A stretch of DNA of 9,658 nt from CAYVMP01 sp964452635 (lineage in GTDB: Bacteria > Patescibacteriota > Minisyncoccia > Phycocordibacterales > DATDWN01): assembly GCA_964452635.1 (NCBI GenBank), contig CAYVMP010000021.1:1-9658 (forward strand). Reading direction: 5' to 3'. Below are positions 1 to 7,253 of this stretch, piece by piece. Numbering within the stretch: position 1 is the stretch's first letter; every line of letters begins with the position of its first letter. The translations under genes and the position numbers were made by a program. The notes under the pieces were generated by a model. It ran no database searches. It had not been told where the DNA came from and saw only the letters and a list, made by a program, of their open reading frames with translations.

Positions 1-51
1 CTCGTAGTGGCGATGGTACTCGTAAGGGGAGAGTAGCTAGGCGCCAGAACT
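1..51 (+). rRNA. rrf: 5S rRNA, 3' part (5' end outside the window)
   Basis: The first bases carry the 3' half of a bacterial 5S rRNA: the helix IV/loop E block GGCGATGGTACT, a short arm, then GGGGAGAGTAG and a GGCGCCAG-like 3' strand that would pair with the missing 5' end. The window starts inside the gene, so the 5' half, including helix III, cannot be seen. The exact 3' end is uncertain by a few bases. A strong hairpin terminator follows ten bases later, as expected for the last gene of an rRNA operon. Confidence 0.85.
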
Positions 52-60
52 AAGTTTTTA

Positions 61-97
61 AACAGAAAACACTCGCATGTTGCGAGTGTTTTCTGTT
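61..97. terminator. Perfect 17-bp hairpin terminator after 5S rRNA
   Basis: Positions 61-77 and 81-97 are perfect reverse complements around a 3-nt loop (TGT at 78-80). The core is GC-containing (CACTCGCA/TGCGAGTG). The A-rich outer left arm and T-rich outer right arm mean either strand would end in a U-rich tract, so it could work in both directions. It separates the 5S gene from the protein gene that begins 11 bp later, and its last base overlaps that gene's probable -10 box. Confidence 0.85.
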
Positions 98-102
98 ACA
101 AT
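97..102 (+). promoter_or_regulatory. Probable -10 box of the vWA gene
   Basis: TACAAT, a 5/6 match to TATAAT, lies six bases before the ATG at 109. No Shine-Dalgarno motif is seen between them. The expected transcription start is at or next to the start codon, so the mRNA would be leaderless or nearly so. I see no good -35 box. The region where it should lie is the terminator stem. Confidence 0.4.
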
Positions 103-108
103 ACATTC

Positions 109-1473
109 ATGATCTCATGGGCAACACAGAGAAAGTTTTCATACGGAATAATTTTTTTCTTTATTATTACACTTGTTCTATTGGGTGTGTGGTATGGATT
201 TTTCTATAAAGCACCAATATGCACAGACGGTGTGAAAAATGGCACAGAGACGGGTATAGACTGTGGAGGAGGGTGTCAGGCAGTCTGTACTACAGACGCA
301 TTGACCCCTGTAGTACTGTGGGCAAAGGCCTTTAATATATCCGGAAATGTATATTCGGTATCTGCATACATAGAGAACCCAAATGTTCGATCAAGTAATC
401 CGCGAGCAGAGTATGAATTCAAAATATATGATGCAAAAAATAACCTTATAACTACTCGTCGAGGTACAACATTTGTTCCAAAAAATAAAAAATTTATAGT
501 TTTGGAACCGGGGATTACGATTACGGATTCAGTTCCAAAACGTGTTGAATTTGAATTCATATCTTTTGGAACGTGGACACAAAGCACACTTCCAGAACCT
601 GAAGTTTCTCTTGAGTACAGTGATTTGCTCGCAACATCATCTGCTCCACGTATTGAGGGTACTGTGAAAAATAAATCTCTTGAAGATATTTTTAAAATTG
701 AGTTGTCTGTGGCTGTGCTCGATGGCAAGGAAAATGTTGTAGCGGTATCCCGAACATTTGTTGATCGCTTGTTTGCAGACTCATCTCAGTCGTTTGTGTT
801 TACGTGGCCGAAACCTTTTAATCTTGGTGTTGAGTCCTGTCAGAATCCAGTTGATATTGTGTTGCTTATCGACAAATCAACAAGCATGCGTTCTGAGAAT
901 ATGTATCCTCCTGAACCATTTACAACAGTCAAAACTGTGGCTGAAAATTTCGTTAAAAGTCGCCGTGCTACAGACAGAGTATCTGTAATCTCCTTCGGAA
1001 CTGTGGCTAACCGTGAAAGTGAACTGTCTAGTAATGTAGATGGGTTAGTCAGTGTTATTCACGATTTGCAACTTTCATCATCAACAGAACAAACAAATAT
1101 TACAGACGGACTCACTCTTGCGGAAGCTGAGTTGCAGAATTCATCACGAGAAAATAGTAAACAAGTCATTGTTCTACTCACTGATGGTGTACCTACTGAA
1201 CCGAAACTCTCTGGGGTACAACTCTATCCTCAAGTGTCAGCACAATCCAAATCAAAAATCATCCGCGATAATGGGGTAGAGGTATTTACTATTGGGTTGG
1301 GTAAGGATGTAAATGAAAATTTCCTCAGAAGTATTGCAAGCGATAATCAACATTATTATTTTGCACCGACTAAGGAATTATTGAGTCGCATATATGATGG
1401 AATCGGCTCATCTCTCTGTGTTCGGAAACCAAATGCAATTCGAGTTATGTATCGGATTGTTCCAGAAAAATAA
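109..1473 (+). CDS. Membrane-anchored von Willebrand factor A domain protein with N-terminal Cys-rich motif
   Basis: The protein has 454 residues. A single hydrophobic segment at about residues 11-32 with a basic N-terminus looks like a signal anchor, leaving the rest outside the membrane. Residues 38-60 hold a Cys-rich signature, CxDGxxNGxExGxDCGGxC with C38, C52, C56 and C60. I know this signature from secreted bacterial proteins and expect it to be disulfide-bonded or metal-binding. Residues 62-235 look like two beta-sandwich (FxLYD/CARDB-like) units. The vWA domain spans about 248-437 and has a complete metal-ion-dependent adhesion site: DKSTS at 255-259, T332, and LTDG with D359. C244 and C437 bracket the domain and could form the disulfide common in extracellular vWA folds. 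The gene ends 18 bp before the rodA ATG, so the two are probably co-transcribed. A role in adhesion or envelope assembly is inference; the ligand is unknown. Confidence 0.88.
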   Translation: MISWATQRKFSYGIIFFFIITLVLLGVWYGFFYKAPICTDGVKNGTETGIDCGGGCQAVCTTDALTPVVLWAKAFNISGNVYSVSAYIENPNVRSSNPRAEYEFKIYDAKNNLITTRRGTTFVPKNKKFIVLEPGITITDSVPKRVEFEFISFGTWTQSTLPEPEVSLEYSDLLATSSAPRIEGTVKNKSLEDIFKIELSVAVLDGKENVVAVSRTFVDRLFADSSQSFVFTWPKPFNLGVESCQNPVDIVLLIDKSTSMRSENMYPPEPFTTVKTVAENFVKSRRATDRVSVISFGTVANRESELSSNVDGLVSVIHDLQLSSSTEQTNITDGLTLAEAELQNSSRENSKQVIVLLTDGVPTEPKLSGVQLYPQVSAQSKSKIIRDNGVEVFTIGLGKDVNENFLRSIASDNQHYYFAPTKELLSRIYDGIGSSLCVRKPNAIRVMYRIVPEK

Positions 1474-1491
1474 TACACCGTATTGAACACA

Positions 1492-2625
1492 ATGCTTATT
1501 TCATTTTTTAAGTATATTTTAAAAAATATTGACTGGGTTTTGTTCGGTGTTGTTCTGACACTTTCGTTTTTTGGGTTGGTTACAATGAATTCATTTATTG
1601 GTTCGAGTCGTCTCGCTGATCGACAGTTTGTGTGGTTGGCTATTTCCGTTGTTGTTTTTTTTGTCGCAAGTGGAATTGATTGGAGGTTTTTGAAAAGCAC
1701 ATACGTGATTACATCTCTATTTACTGTGGCGGTAGGGTTACTCTGCCTCCTCCTTGTACTTGGAAGTGTTTTTAAAGGTGCTCAAAGTTGGTTCAATCTT
1801 GGTGTTGCATCATTTCAGCCCGCCAACCTTGTTGAGCTTGTGGTGATACTGATACTTTCAAAATATTTTTCTCGAAGACATATTGAGATTGCGTATGTAC
1901 GTCACATCATTGTATCCGGTCTGTATGTATTCATTATTTTTTTCCTTGTGTTAATTCAGCCAGACTTTGGATCAGCAATGATTATTTTCTGTTTGTGGCT
2001 TGGGATGGTATTGGTTTCGGGTATTTCAAAAAAACACTTACTCCTTGTGTTCTGTGTCGGTTTTGTATCGTTTGGTCTGCTGTGGATATTTGTGTTTAAA
2101 CCGTATCAAAAGGCTCGAGTGATGACATTTCTCAACCCACTTACCAATGTGTTGAGTACGGGATACAATGTGTACCAATCAACAATTGCGATCGGGTCTG
2201 GTCAGGTATGGGGCAAGGGTATTGGGCAGGGTACTCAGTCAAAGTTGCAGTTTCTGCCGGAGTACCAAACGGATTTTATTTTCGCTGCGTACGCAGAAGA
2301 GTGGGGGTTTGCGGGAGTAATCCTCTTATTCATTCTCTACGGAGTTATGTTCTGGAGGATGTTGTTCATTGCATCACGAGGTGGAGCAAATTTTGAAATA
2401 CTGTTTGGTATCGGTTTGGCTATTTTATTTCTAACACATACAGTGGTGCACATAGGGACAAATATAGGGTTACTACCTGTAACAGGGAACACTCTTCCAT
2501 TTATGAGTTATGGAGGAAGTCACCTACTCACAGAATTTTTTGGACTCGGAATCCTCATGGGTATGAAGCGATATGCGCGTCCAGTTCATCGTGATGTAAC
2601 TACCAACGAAATGGTTGGTATCTAA
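1492..2625 (+). CDS. rodA: RodA, SEDS-family peptidoglycan polymerase
   Basis: RodA is a multi-pass membrane glycosyltransferase that polymerises lipid II into glycan strands for side-wall growth, working with a class B penicillin-binding protein. From this ATG the protein has 377 residues, normal for the family, with about ten hydrophobic helices. Diagnostic blocks are visible: GAQSWFNLG and the following QPANLVELV, IAIGSGQVWGKGIGQGTQS, and FLPEYQTDFIF, whose Asp (about residue 261) matches the catalytic Asp of SEDS enzymes. Near the C-terminus is GLLPVTGNTLPFMSYGGS. The usual GIPLPF is GNTLPF here, and a His follows SYGGS where Ser is typical. A TTG at 1483 would add three residues; neither start has a clear ribosome binding site, and I prefer the ATG. 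It follows the vWA gene closely, probably as one operon. RodA is preferred over FtsW, but the two are hard to separate without alignment. No cognate PBP2 gene is present. Confidence 0.9.
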   Translation: MLISFFKYILKNIDWVLFGVVLTLSFFGLVTMNSFIGSSRLADRQFVWLAISVVVFFVASGIDWRFLKSTYVITSLFTVAVGLLCLLLVLGSVFKGAQSWFNLGVASFQPANLVELVVILILSKYFSRRHIEIAYVRHIIVSGLYVFIIFFLVLIQPDFGSAMIIFCLWLGMVLVSGISKKHLLLVFCVGFVSFGLLWIFVFKPYQKARVMTFLNPLTNVLSTGYNVYQSTIAIGSGQVWGKGIGQGTQSKLQFLPEYQTDFIFAAYAEEWGFAGVILLFILYGVMFWRMLFIASRGGANFEILFGIGLAILFLTHTVVHIGTNIGLLPVTGNTLPFMSYGGSHLLTEFFGLGILMGMKRYARPVHRDVTTNEMVGI

Positions 2626-2653
2626 GAGTCATTAGATTCTAGACAGGCTCTTA
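2623..2653. terminator. Possible bidirectional terminator between convergent genes
   Basis: An 8-bp stem (2623-2630 with 2646-2653, one G-U pair) encloses a 15-nt loop. It overlaps the stop codons of both converging genes. A T-rich stretch (TATTTTT) lies to the right. The loop is large and the stem modest, so this is a weak call. Confidence 0.35.
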
Positions 2654-3799
2654 GTATTTTTCGGTATACACTGTGATGGTTTTTTCTATCATTTCTTTGA
2701 TTGAAAATTTGTCTGTAACTGTGTGGTGTAGTGTGCGACTCATTTCTTTTCCTTCTTCGGGATGTTCGAGTATGTACTCAATAGCACGTGTGATTTCTGT
2801 CTTACTTTTTTTATTTACAAGGATTCCACTTACGCCATTTTCTATAATTTCTGGAATCCCTCCAATTTTGCTCGCGATGACTGTGCATTCTGCTTGACCA
2901 GCTTCAAGTAGTGCATACGGTAGCCCCTCCTTTATTGATGGAAGAATGAAAATACTAAATGCCTTGAGGAGTTTTCGTGCATCGGGTATATTACCGAGCA
3001 AAAAAACTTTTTCTTTTAGACTGTGTTGCTCGATTATTTTCTCGAGGTATTTTCTGTGTTCTCCTTCTCCGATAATACAATATATGTACGGTGTATGTAT
3101 GCGCGAGAGTGCACTAATTGCGTATTCGAGACCTTTGTTGGTATGTAATTCGGCGATAGTGCCTATCCAGTGAGTGTGTTTTGGGCTGTGAATAGTGAGC
3201 GCAGAAGATATTTTTCCCTGAGCGTCTTTTTTGGTTAGGAAATCGATTGTGCCAATGCCGTTATGTATGAGAGATATTTTGTGTTTCGGTATTAAAGGAA
3301 ATGCATGGGCCTGTTTCATTTCGCGTTGTGCAATGACAATCGTTTTATGTGATAAAAAAGTCGTCATCCATGAGGCGAGTGCTATAAGAGATTTTTCAAA
3401 AACATTTCTTTCTTCGTTAAATGGCCACCCATGTGCAGTAAATACAATACGTGGAACACGTGCAATCCTGCCCGCAAGTGCTCCAAGTAATCCGATTTTT
3501 GAGCTGTTGAGATGGAGTATGTCTGGTTTCTCCGCACGAATGATTTTGATGAGTGAGATGAAGCTGTGGAATTCTTTTCGTACAGAAATATCTCGAATGA
3601 GTGTCGGCAGGGAATATGTCTTAATACCACGATCCTCGAGTTTTTCACTGAGCGCATTGCCTTCGCCAGTGAGAACCGTTGCGGTGAAATTTTTCTGGGA
3701 GAGTTCTGTTGCAAGTGTATACACGTATTCCTGTGCGCCACCCCATACACCCTTTGTAATCATGTAGAGAATCTTTTTTGGATGTTGTTCTCCTTGCAT
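2651..3799 (-). CDS. Glycosyltransferase family 4 (GT-B fold, retaining)
   Basis: The protein has 382 residues, typical for GT4 enzymes, which transfer a sugar from a nucleotide donor to a lipid-linked or other acceptor at the cytoplasmic membrane face. The N-terminal Rossmann domain shows KKILYMITKGVWGGAQEY, with the glycine-rich GGAQ at 20-23, then HLNSSKIGLLGAL at 96-108 and FTAHGW at 120-125. The C-terminal donor domain shows NKGLEYAISAL, IIGEGEHRKYLE, and the EX7E nucleotide-sugar motif (E291 and E299 in KEGLPYALLEA), followed by SKIGGIPEII. No transmembrane helix is apparent. It is divergent from the sugar-phosphate transferase at 3836. That arrangement suggests a shared surface-glycan pathway, with the transferase starting the chain and this enzyme extending it. 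Sugar specificity cannot be read from sequence. No Shine-Dalgarno precedes the ATG; a -10 box lies eight bases upstream. Confidence 0.92.
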   Translation of the reverse strand: MQGEQHPKKILYMITKGVWGGAQEYVYTLATELSQKNFTATVLTGEGNALSEKLEDRGIKTYSLPTLIRDISVRKEFHSFISLIKIIRAEKPDILHLNSSKIGLLGALAGRIARVPRIVFTAHGWPFNEERNVFEKSLIALASWMTTFLSHKTIVIAQREMKQAHAFPLIPKHKISLIHNGIGTIDFLTKKDAQGKISSALTIHSPKHTHWIGTIAELHTNKGLEYAISALSRIHTPYIYCIIGEGEHRKYLEKIIEQHSLKEKVFLLGNIPDARKLLKAFSIFILPSIKEGLPYALLEAGQAECTVIASKIGGIPEIIENGVSGILVNKKSKTEITRAIEYILEHPEEGKEMSRTLHHTVTDKFSIKEMIEKTITVYTEKY

Positions 3800-3803
3800 A
3801 TTC

Positions 3804-3836
3804 TATAATTATACCATAGTATAAGGATACTTTCTA
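3804..3836. promoter_or_regulatory. Divergent promoter region with shared palindromic -10
   Basis: TATAATTATA at 3804-3813 is a perfect palindrome that supplies TATAAT to both strands. Reading left, the minus-strand TATAAT (3813-3808) has TAGAAA (4/6 to TTGACA, at 3836-3831) 17 bp upstream and the glycosyltransferase ATG only eight bases downstream, implying a leaderless mRNA. Reading right, TATAAT at 3804-3809 would start RNA near 3816 with a 20-nt leader carrying AAGGA (3823-3827), eight bases before the ATG at 3836. The right-hand -35 is poor. Confidence 0.5.
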
Positions 3837-5185
3837 TGAGCAGTCTCAGTAAAAAAGAAGCCATTTTTCTCTTCTGCGGGGATATTTTTTTCTTTACGAT
3901 ATCTCTGTGGCTGGCACTTTTTGTGCGATACCAAGTTTCGCCATCGTTGAGTCTCTTTTGGGCTCATGTTGAACCATTTTCGATTCTGTTTGTTCTTTGG
4001 GTACTTGTGTTTTTTATTGCTGGACTATACGAGAAACATACACTTATTCTCAAAAGCAGTCTCCCGAGTGTCATCTTCAATGCACAGGTAGTGAACAGTA
4101 TTTTTGCTGTTATGTTTTTCTATATCGTGCCTGTATTTGGAATCACTCCGAAAACAATCCTTTTCATATACCTCGTGATTTCTTTTATTACCATACTTGT
4201 ATGGCGTCTATACGGCATCTCGGTTCTTGTTTCTCCGGAAAGACAGCCGGCACTATTGATTGGTTCTGGTCGTGAGATGAAGGAGCTCATGGAAGAAGTC
4301 AATGGAAATGCTCGGTATGATATTCATTTCATATCATCGGTTGATGTTGCAGATATTTCAGGGATAGATATTCAGGGTGAAGTGATTACTCCGATTTATT
4401 CAAACAATATTAAAATAATCGCAGTTGATTTCTCCCATGAACAGGTTGCACCACTTTTGCCTCATCTCTACAATCTCATTTTCTCTAAAATTAGATTCAT
4501 CGACTCACATAGAATTTACGAGGATATTTTTGACCGTATTCCGCTGTCACTCGTGACGTATAGTTGGTTTCTAGAAAATATTTCTGTATCACCAAAGTTT
4601 ACATACGATGTGCTCAAACGTGTGATGGATATTGTGCTCTCAACTCTCCTCGGACTGGTGTCACTCATTGTATATCCATTTGTGTATATTGCAGTAAAAC
4701 TTGATGACAGAGGCAGTATATTTATTCGACAGGATCGTATTGGACAGAATAACCACGTCATTCAAATTATTAAATTCAGAACAATGTCGGTTAATGACAG
4801 CGGGGAAGGTGAGGCAAATCGTGGACAGAAAATCACGCGAGTCGGGAGGTTTCTCCGATCATCTCGTATCGATGAATTACCACAACTCTGGAATGTTCTC
4901 AAAGGGGATATTTCCTTGATTGGTCCTCGACCAGAGCTTCCAGCACTCGTACATCTCTACGAAAAGGAGATTAGTTTTTACAATGTTCGTCATCTCATAA
5001 AACCGGGGCTCTCGGGTTGGGCACAGCTGTATCAGAAAACTCCACCGAAGTTTGCAACGGACTACGACCAGACAAAGACCAAACTATCATATGATTTGTT
5101 TTACATCAAAAATCGATCATTCTGGCTCGATATCAAAATCGCTCTCAAAACGATCAAGACACTATTGTCGAGGAGTGGGGTATAG
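3836..5185 (+). CDS. Polyprenyl-phosphate sugar-1-phosphate transferase (WbaP/WcaJ-type initiating glycosyltransferase)
   Basis: The protein has 449 residues. It should move a sugar-1-phosphate from a nucleotide sugar onto undecaprenyl phosphate, the first step of exopolysaccharide, O-antigen or glycoprotein glycan assembly. Four hydrophobic helices fill about residues 8-128. A Rossmann-like cytoplasmic domain follows (PALLIGSGREMKEL at 138-151). The catalytic bacterial sugar transferase domain covers about 258-449: KRVMDIVLS, FIRQDRIG at 296-303, IIKFRTM at 311-317, SSRIDELPQLWNVLKGD with the DE dyad (D346, E347) corresponding to the catalytic pair of PglC-type enzymes, SLIGPRPE, and IKPGLSGWAQ at 388-397. 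The length and architecture match full-size members of the family rather than the minimal PglC form. The start has AAGGA at good spacing. The substrate (glucose, galactose or other) is not determinable here. Confidence 0.92.
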   Translation: MSSLSKKEAIFLFCGDIFFFTISLWLALFVRYQVSPSLSLFWAHVEPFSILFVLWVLVFFIAGLYEKHTLILKSSLPSVIFNAQVVNSIFAVMFFYIVPVFGITPKTILFIYLVISFITILVWRLYGISVLVSPERQPALLIGSGREMKELMEEVNGNARYDIHFISSVDVADISGIDIQGEVITPIYSNNIKIIAVDFSHEQVAPLLPHLYNLIFSKIRFIDSHRIYEDIFDRIPLSLVTYSWFLENISVSPKFTYDVLKRVMDIVLSTLLGLVSLIVYPFVYIAVKLDDRGSIFIRQDRIGQNNHVIQIIKFRTMSVNDSGEGEANRGQKITRVGRFLRSSRIDELPQLWNVLKGDISLIGPRPELPALVHLYEKEISFYNVRHLIKPGLSGWAQLYQKTPPKFATDYDQTKTKLSYDLFYIKNRSFWLDIKIALKTIKTLLSRSGV

Positions 5186-5226
5186 ACAAGATTAAAATTT
5201 AATGTAGATTGTGGATGGAGGTAGAT

Positions 5227-5511
5227 ATGTATAAAGAAATCAGGCTCATTAAGATATACAGGAAGAAAAACAATGAGAAAAAATTAGATGATACGTTCAT
5301 CCATAATGGTCCTACTTCGGATATAGGGAACGTGGTCTCAAAATTAGGTTGGAAAGAAACGAGGCGTGGATCCTTTAGGTGGTCGAGGAGGTCTAGCAAT
5401 GGCACCACATACTACATTGAACTACATATACTTCATGATCTCACATCAAGACAGCGTGAACTCGAGCGCATAAAAGATTTGAGTGGATATCTGGGTTGTA
5501 TACCTAGCTAA
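5227..5511 (+). CDS. Small basic hypothetical protein with strong ribosome binding site
   Basis: The protein has 94 residues and I do not recognise it. The ATG at 5227 is chosen over the upstream TTG at 5209 because GGAGG (5217-5221) lies five bases before it. It is rich in Lys and Arg, with no signal peptide or membrane helix. The N-terminal third is basic and polar, the middle looks beta-rich (GWKETRRGSFRW, then TTYYIELHIL), and the C-terminus is a likely helix (TSRQRELERIKDLSGYL). It starts 41 bp after the sugar-transferase stop and ends just before a terminator, so it may be read with that gene or alone. Its leader and its terminator tail resemble those of the other small orphan gene at 8235. 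A nucleic-acid-binding role is possible from charge alone, but this is a guess. Confidence 0.65.
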   Translation: MYKEIRLIKIYRKKNNEKKLDDTFIHNGPTSDIGNVVSKLGWKETRRGSFRWSRRSSNGTTYYIELHILHDLTSRQRELERIKDLSGYLGCIPS

Positions 5512-5522
5512 ATATTGGTGGG

Positions 5523-5560
5523 AAGGGTCAGATATGTATCGCACTCTGGCCTTTTATTTT
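5523..5560 (+). terminator. Rho-independent terminator after the small gene
   Basis: AAGGGTCAGA (5523-5532) pairs with TCTGGCCTTT (5545-5554) through ten base pairs, two of them G-U, around a 12-nt loop. TATTTT follows. It sits 11 bp after the stop of the 5227 gene. The sequence TTTTATTTTGAAAAA (5552-5566) at its end recurs at the terminator at 8621. Confidence 0.75.
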
Positions 5561-5588
5561 GAAAAATTAATTTTAAATTATTACTATC

Positions 5589-5810
5589 AAAATCCCGTTG
5601 AAGTATCATTTTTTAGAGACTGCGGAAACAATTAGAAAACAAAGACGAAGATAAAAAGAGCTCGGAGCACTGTTTGACGAAGTCGTACTCGACGAGGAGT
5701 TTGCGGGAGAGCTCTGTATCAAGGATATTGTTTTCTTGATTGTTGAGCGAGAGCAATTCGTGACCACACGAATATGCGTGCTCTAAAAAATGATACTTCA
5801 ACGGGATTTT
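5589..5810. mobile_element. 222-bp element with perfect 30-bp terminal inverted repeats (MITE-like or invertible)
   Basis: Positions 5589-5618 and 5781-5810 are perfect 30-bp inverted repeats (outer end AAAATCCCG, inner end TTTTTTAGAG) enclosing 162 bp. I see no transposase, recombinase or clear target-site duplication; the flanks are ACTATC on the left and CAGAGATC on the right. The interior has an internal 7-bp hairpin (ATTCGTG at 5756-5762, CACGAAT at 5767-5773). On the plus strand a reading frame from TTG 5598 to TAA 5784-5786 is broken by one TAA (5652-5654), so it may hold a gene remnant. On the minus strand an open stretch runs from TTG 5801 to 5613. Both begin with the same residues, MKYHFLE, because they start inside the repeats. 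Neither has a ribosome binding site. A non-autonomous transposable element, an invertible segment, or a structured RNA are all possible. Confidence 0.55.
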
Positions 5811-5836
5811 CAGAGATCATTTTAAGTGTGGTGTTA

Positions 5837-5865
5837 TTGCATTTTTTCCTCAAATCCCGTATCAT
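5837..5865 (+). promoter_or_regulatory. Probable secD promoter
   Basis: TTGCAT (5837-5842) and TATCAT (5860-5865, 5/6 match to the -10 consensus) are separated by exactly 17 bp. The secD ATG at 5873 is seven bases after the -10, so the transcript would start at or beside the start codon. No Shine-Dalgarno is seen in CATAGCCACT before the ATG. The promoter lies outside the inverted-repeat element, 27 bp from its right end. Confidence 0.5.
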
Positions 5866-5872
5866 AGCCACT

Positions 5873-7216
5873 ATGTTTAAACACAGAATATTGTCCATTT
5901 TTCTTATTATTATCCTTGTGCTCGTCGGGTATTTCGTATACGCATCGCAGACAGGTGCACGCTTTACTAAATACGCATTCAAACTCGGTCTCGACCTCAA
6001 CGGTGGAACAGAGTTGACATATCGTGCAGATGTTTCAAAAGTTAAGTCCGGATCGGTGTCAGATGCCATGGCATCTCTTCGTGATGTGATTGAGCGTCGA
6101 GTGAATGTGTTTGGTGTTTCTGAACCTGTCGTACAGGTTGAAAAGTCAGGTATCGTATCTGGACAGAGTGAGGAGCGACTCCTCGTTGAACTCCCCGGAG
6201 TAACAAATATCGAACAGGCGGTTGCGATGATTGGACAGACTCCACAGCTCGAATTCATGCTCGTTTCAAAGGAGGCTCAAAATAAAACTCAAGCAGAGTT
6301 GGCGAGTACATCTCTCGCAAGTATTTTCATCCCAACTGGGCTCAGTGGTCAGTATCTAGATAATGCAGCTCTTCAGTTTACAACAGGTAGTGCAGGACAG
6401 GTATCCGGCCAACCAACAGTACTTCTCACATTCAACACTGAGGGCAAGGATTTGTTTGCAAAGATTACGCGTGAGCACAAAGGTGAAGTGCTCGCAATCT
6501 TCCTCGATGGACAGGTGATTTCAAGTCCAGTCATTCGAGACGAGATTTCAGACGGCAAAGCTGTAATTTCTGGAACATTTACAGCAGAGGAGGCGAAGAA
6601 TCTCGTGCGAAATCTAAACTACGGTGCACTTCCTGTACCTATTGAACTCATTTCAACAGAGACCATTGGTGCATCACTCGGTGAGAATGCAAAAACTGCG
6701 GGTGTTAAGGCTGGTCTCGTTGGCTTCATACTCATCGTTGCCTTTCTCATTGTGTGGTACAGATTGCCGGGAATCATTGCGAGTGTATCACTCGTCATGT
6801 ATGTCGCACTCTCACTCGCCATATTTAAATTAATTCCTGTTACATTGACTGCCGCAGGTATTGCGGGATTCATTCTCTCAATCGGTATGGCAGTGGATGC
6901 AAACATTCTCATTTTCGAGCGAATGAAAGAGGAACTCAAGCGTGGCAAATCTGTGTGGGACGCTATGCATGAAGGATTTACTCGCGCGTGGCTTTCGATT
7001 CGAGATTCAAATATTTCGTCTATTATTACTGCTATCGTTCTTTTCTGGCTCGGCACATCTGCGGTAAAGGGATTCGCACTCACACTTGGTGTCGGTGTGG
7101 TTATCTCAATGTTCACTGCAATCACAGTTTCTCGAACATTCCTTTTTGCCATCGCTCCGAAGTCATCACAGAGTCGTTTCGTTAAGTTTTTATTCAGTAA
7201 TGGATTCCACGTATAG
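5873..7216 (+). CDS. secD: SecD, protein translocase accessory subunit
   Basis: SecD works with SecF beside SecYEG. It uses the proton gradient to help pull exported proteins out of the channel. From ATG 5873 the protein has 447 residues, the compact size seen in many Gram-positive and small-genome bacteria. Transmembrane helix 1 is at about residues 9-23, followed directly by the family motif GLDLNGGTEL (39-48). The extracytoplasmic domain covers about 50-265 and includes SGTFTAEEAKNLVRNLNYG and ALPVPIE. Five more helices follow, with the conserved AVDANILIFERMKEEL (340-355) whose Asp is implicated in proton transfer. The frame is open back to an ATG at 5774, which would add 33 residues. I reject that start because the extension runs into the inverted-repeat element and the usual short N-terminus begins at MFKHRIL. 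secF follows after 81 bp. Confidence 0.93.
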   Translation: MFKHRILSIFLIIILVLVGYFVYASQTGARFTKYAFKLGLDLNGGTELTYRADVSKVKSGSVSDAMASLRDVIERRVNVFGVSEPVVQVEKSGIVSGQSEERLLVELPGVTNIEQAVAMIGQTPQLEFMLVSKEAQNKTQAELASTSLASIFIPTGLSGQYLDNAALQFTTGSAGQVSGQPTVLLTFNTEGKDLFAKITREHKGEVLAIFLDGQVISSPVIRDEISDGKAVISGTFTAEEAKNLVRNLNYGALPVPIELISTETIGASLGENAKTAGVKAGLVGFILIVAFLIVWYRLPGIIASVSLVMYVALSLAIFKLIPVTLTAAGIAGFILSIGMAVDANILIFERMKEELKRGKSVWDAMHEGFTRAWLSIRDSNISSIITAIVLFWLGTSAVKGFALTLGVGVVISMFTAITVSRTFLFAIAPKSSQSRFVKFLFSNGFHV

Positions 7217-7223
7217 TCACCGC

Positions 7224-7253
7224 CCAGAAATATTTTATTAAAAATATTTCTGG
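7224..7253 (+). promoter_or_regulatory. 13-bp hairpin between secD and secF
   Basis: CCAGAAATATTTT (7224-7236) and AAAATATTTCTGG (7241-7253) form a perfect 13-bp stem with an ATTA loop, eight bases after the secD stop. ATGATGATTTTTAT follows rather than a clean T-run, and the stem is AT-rich. It could be a leaky terminator, an mRNA processing or stability site that sets the secD:secF ratio, or a remnant. -10-like hexamers (TATACT at 7265-7270, TATCAT at 7274-7279) lie before secF but lack good -35 partners. Confidence 0.55.

Noticed and set aside
3231..3767. 178-codon open frame antisense to the glycosyltransferase
   Set aside because: It overlaps a gene with complete family motifs on the other strand and shows no recognisable domain or ribosome binding site.
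5774..5872. Longer secD start adding 33 residues
   Set aside because: The extension begins inside the inverted-repeat element, has no ribosome binding site, and SecD proteins normally begin just before the first helix, as with the ATG at 5873.
6619..7152. 177-codon open frame antisense to secD
   Set aside because: It is a shadow of the conserved secD helices; secD motifs are unambiguous on the plus strand.
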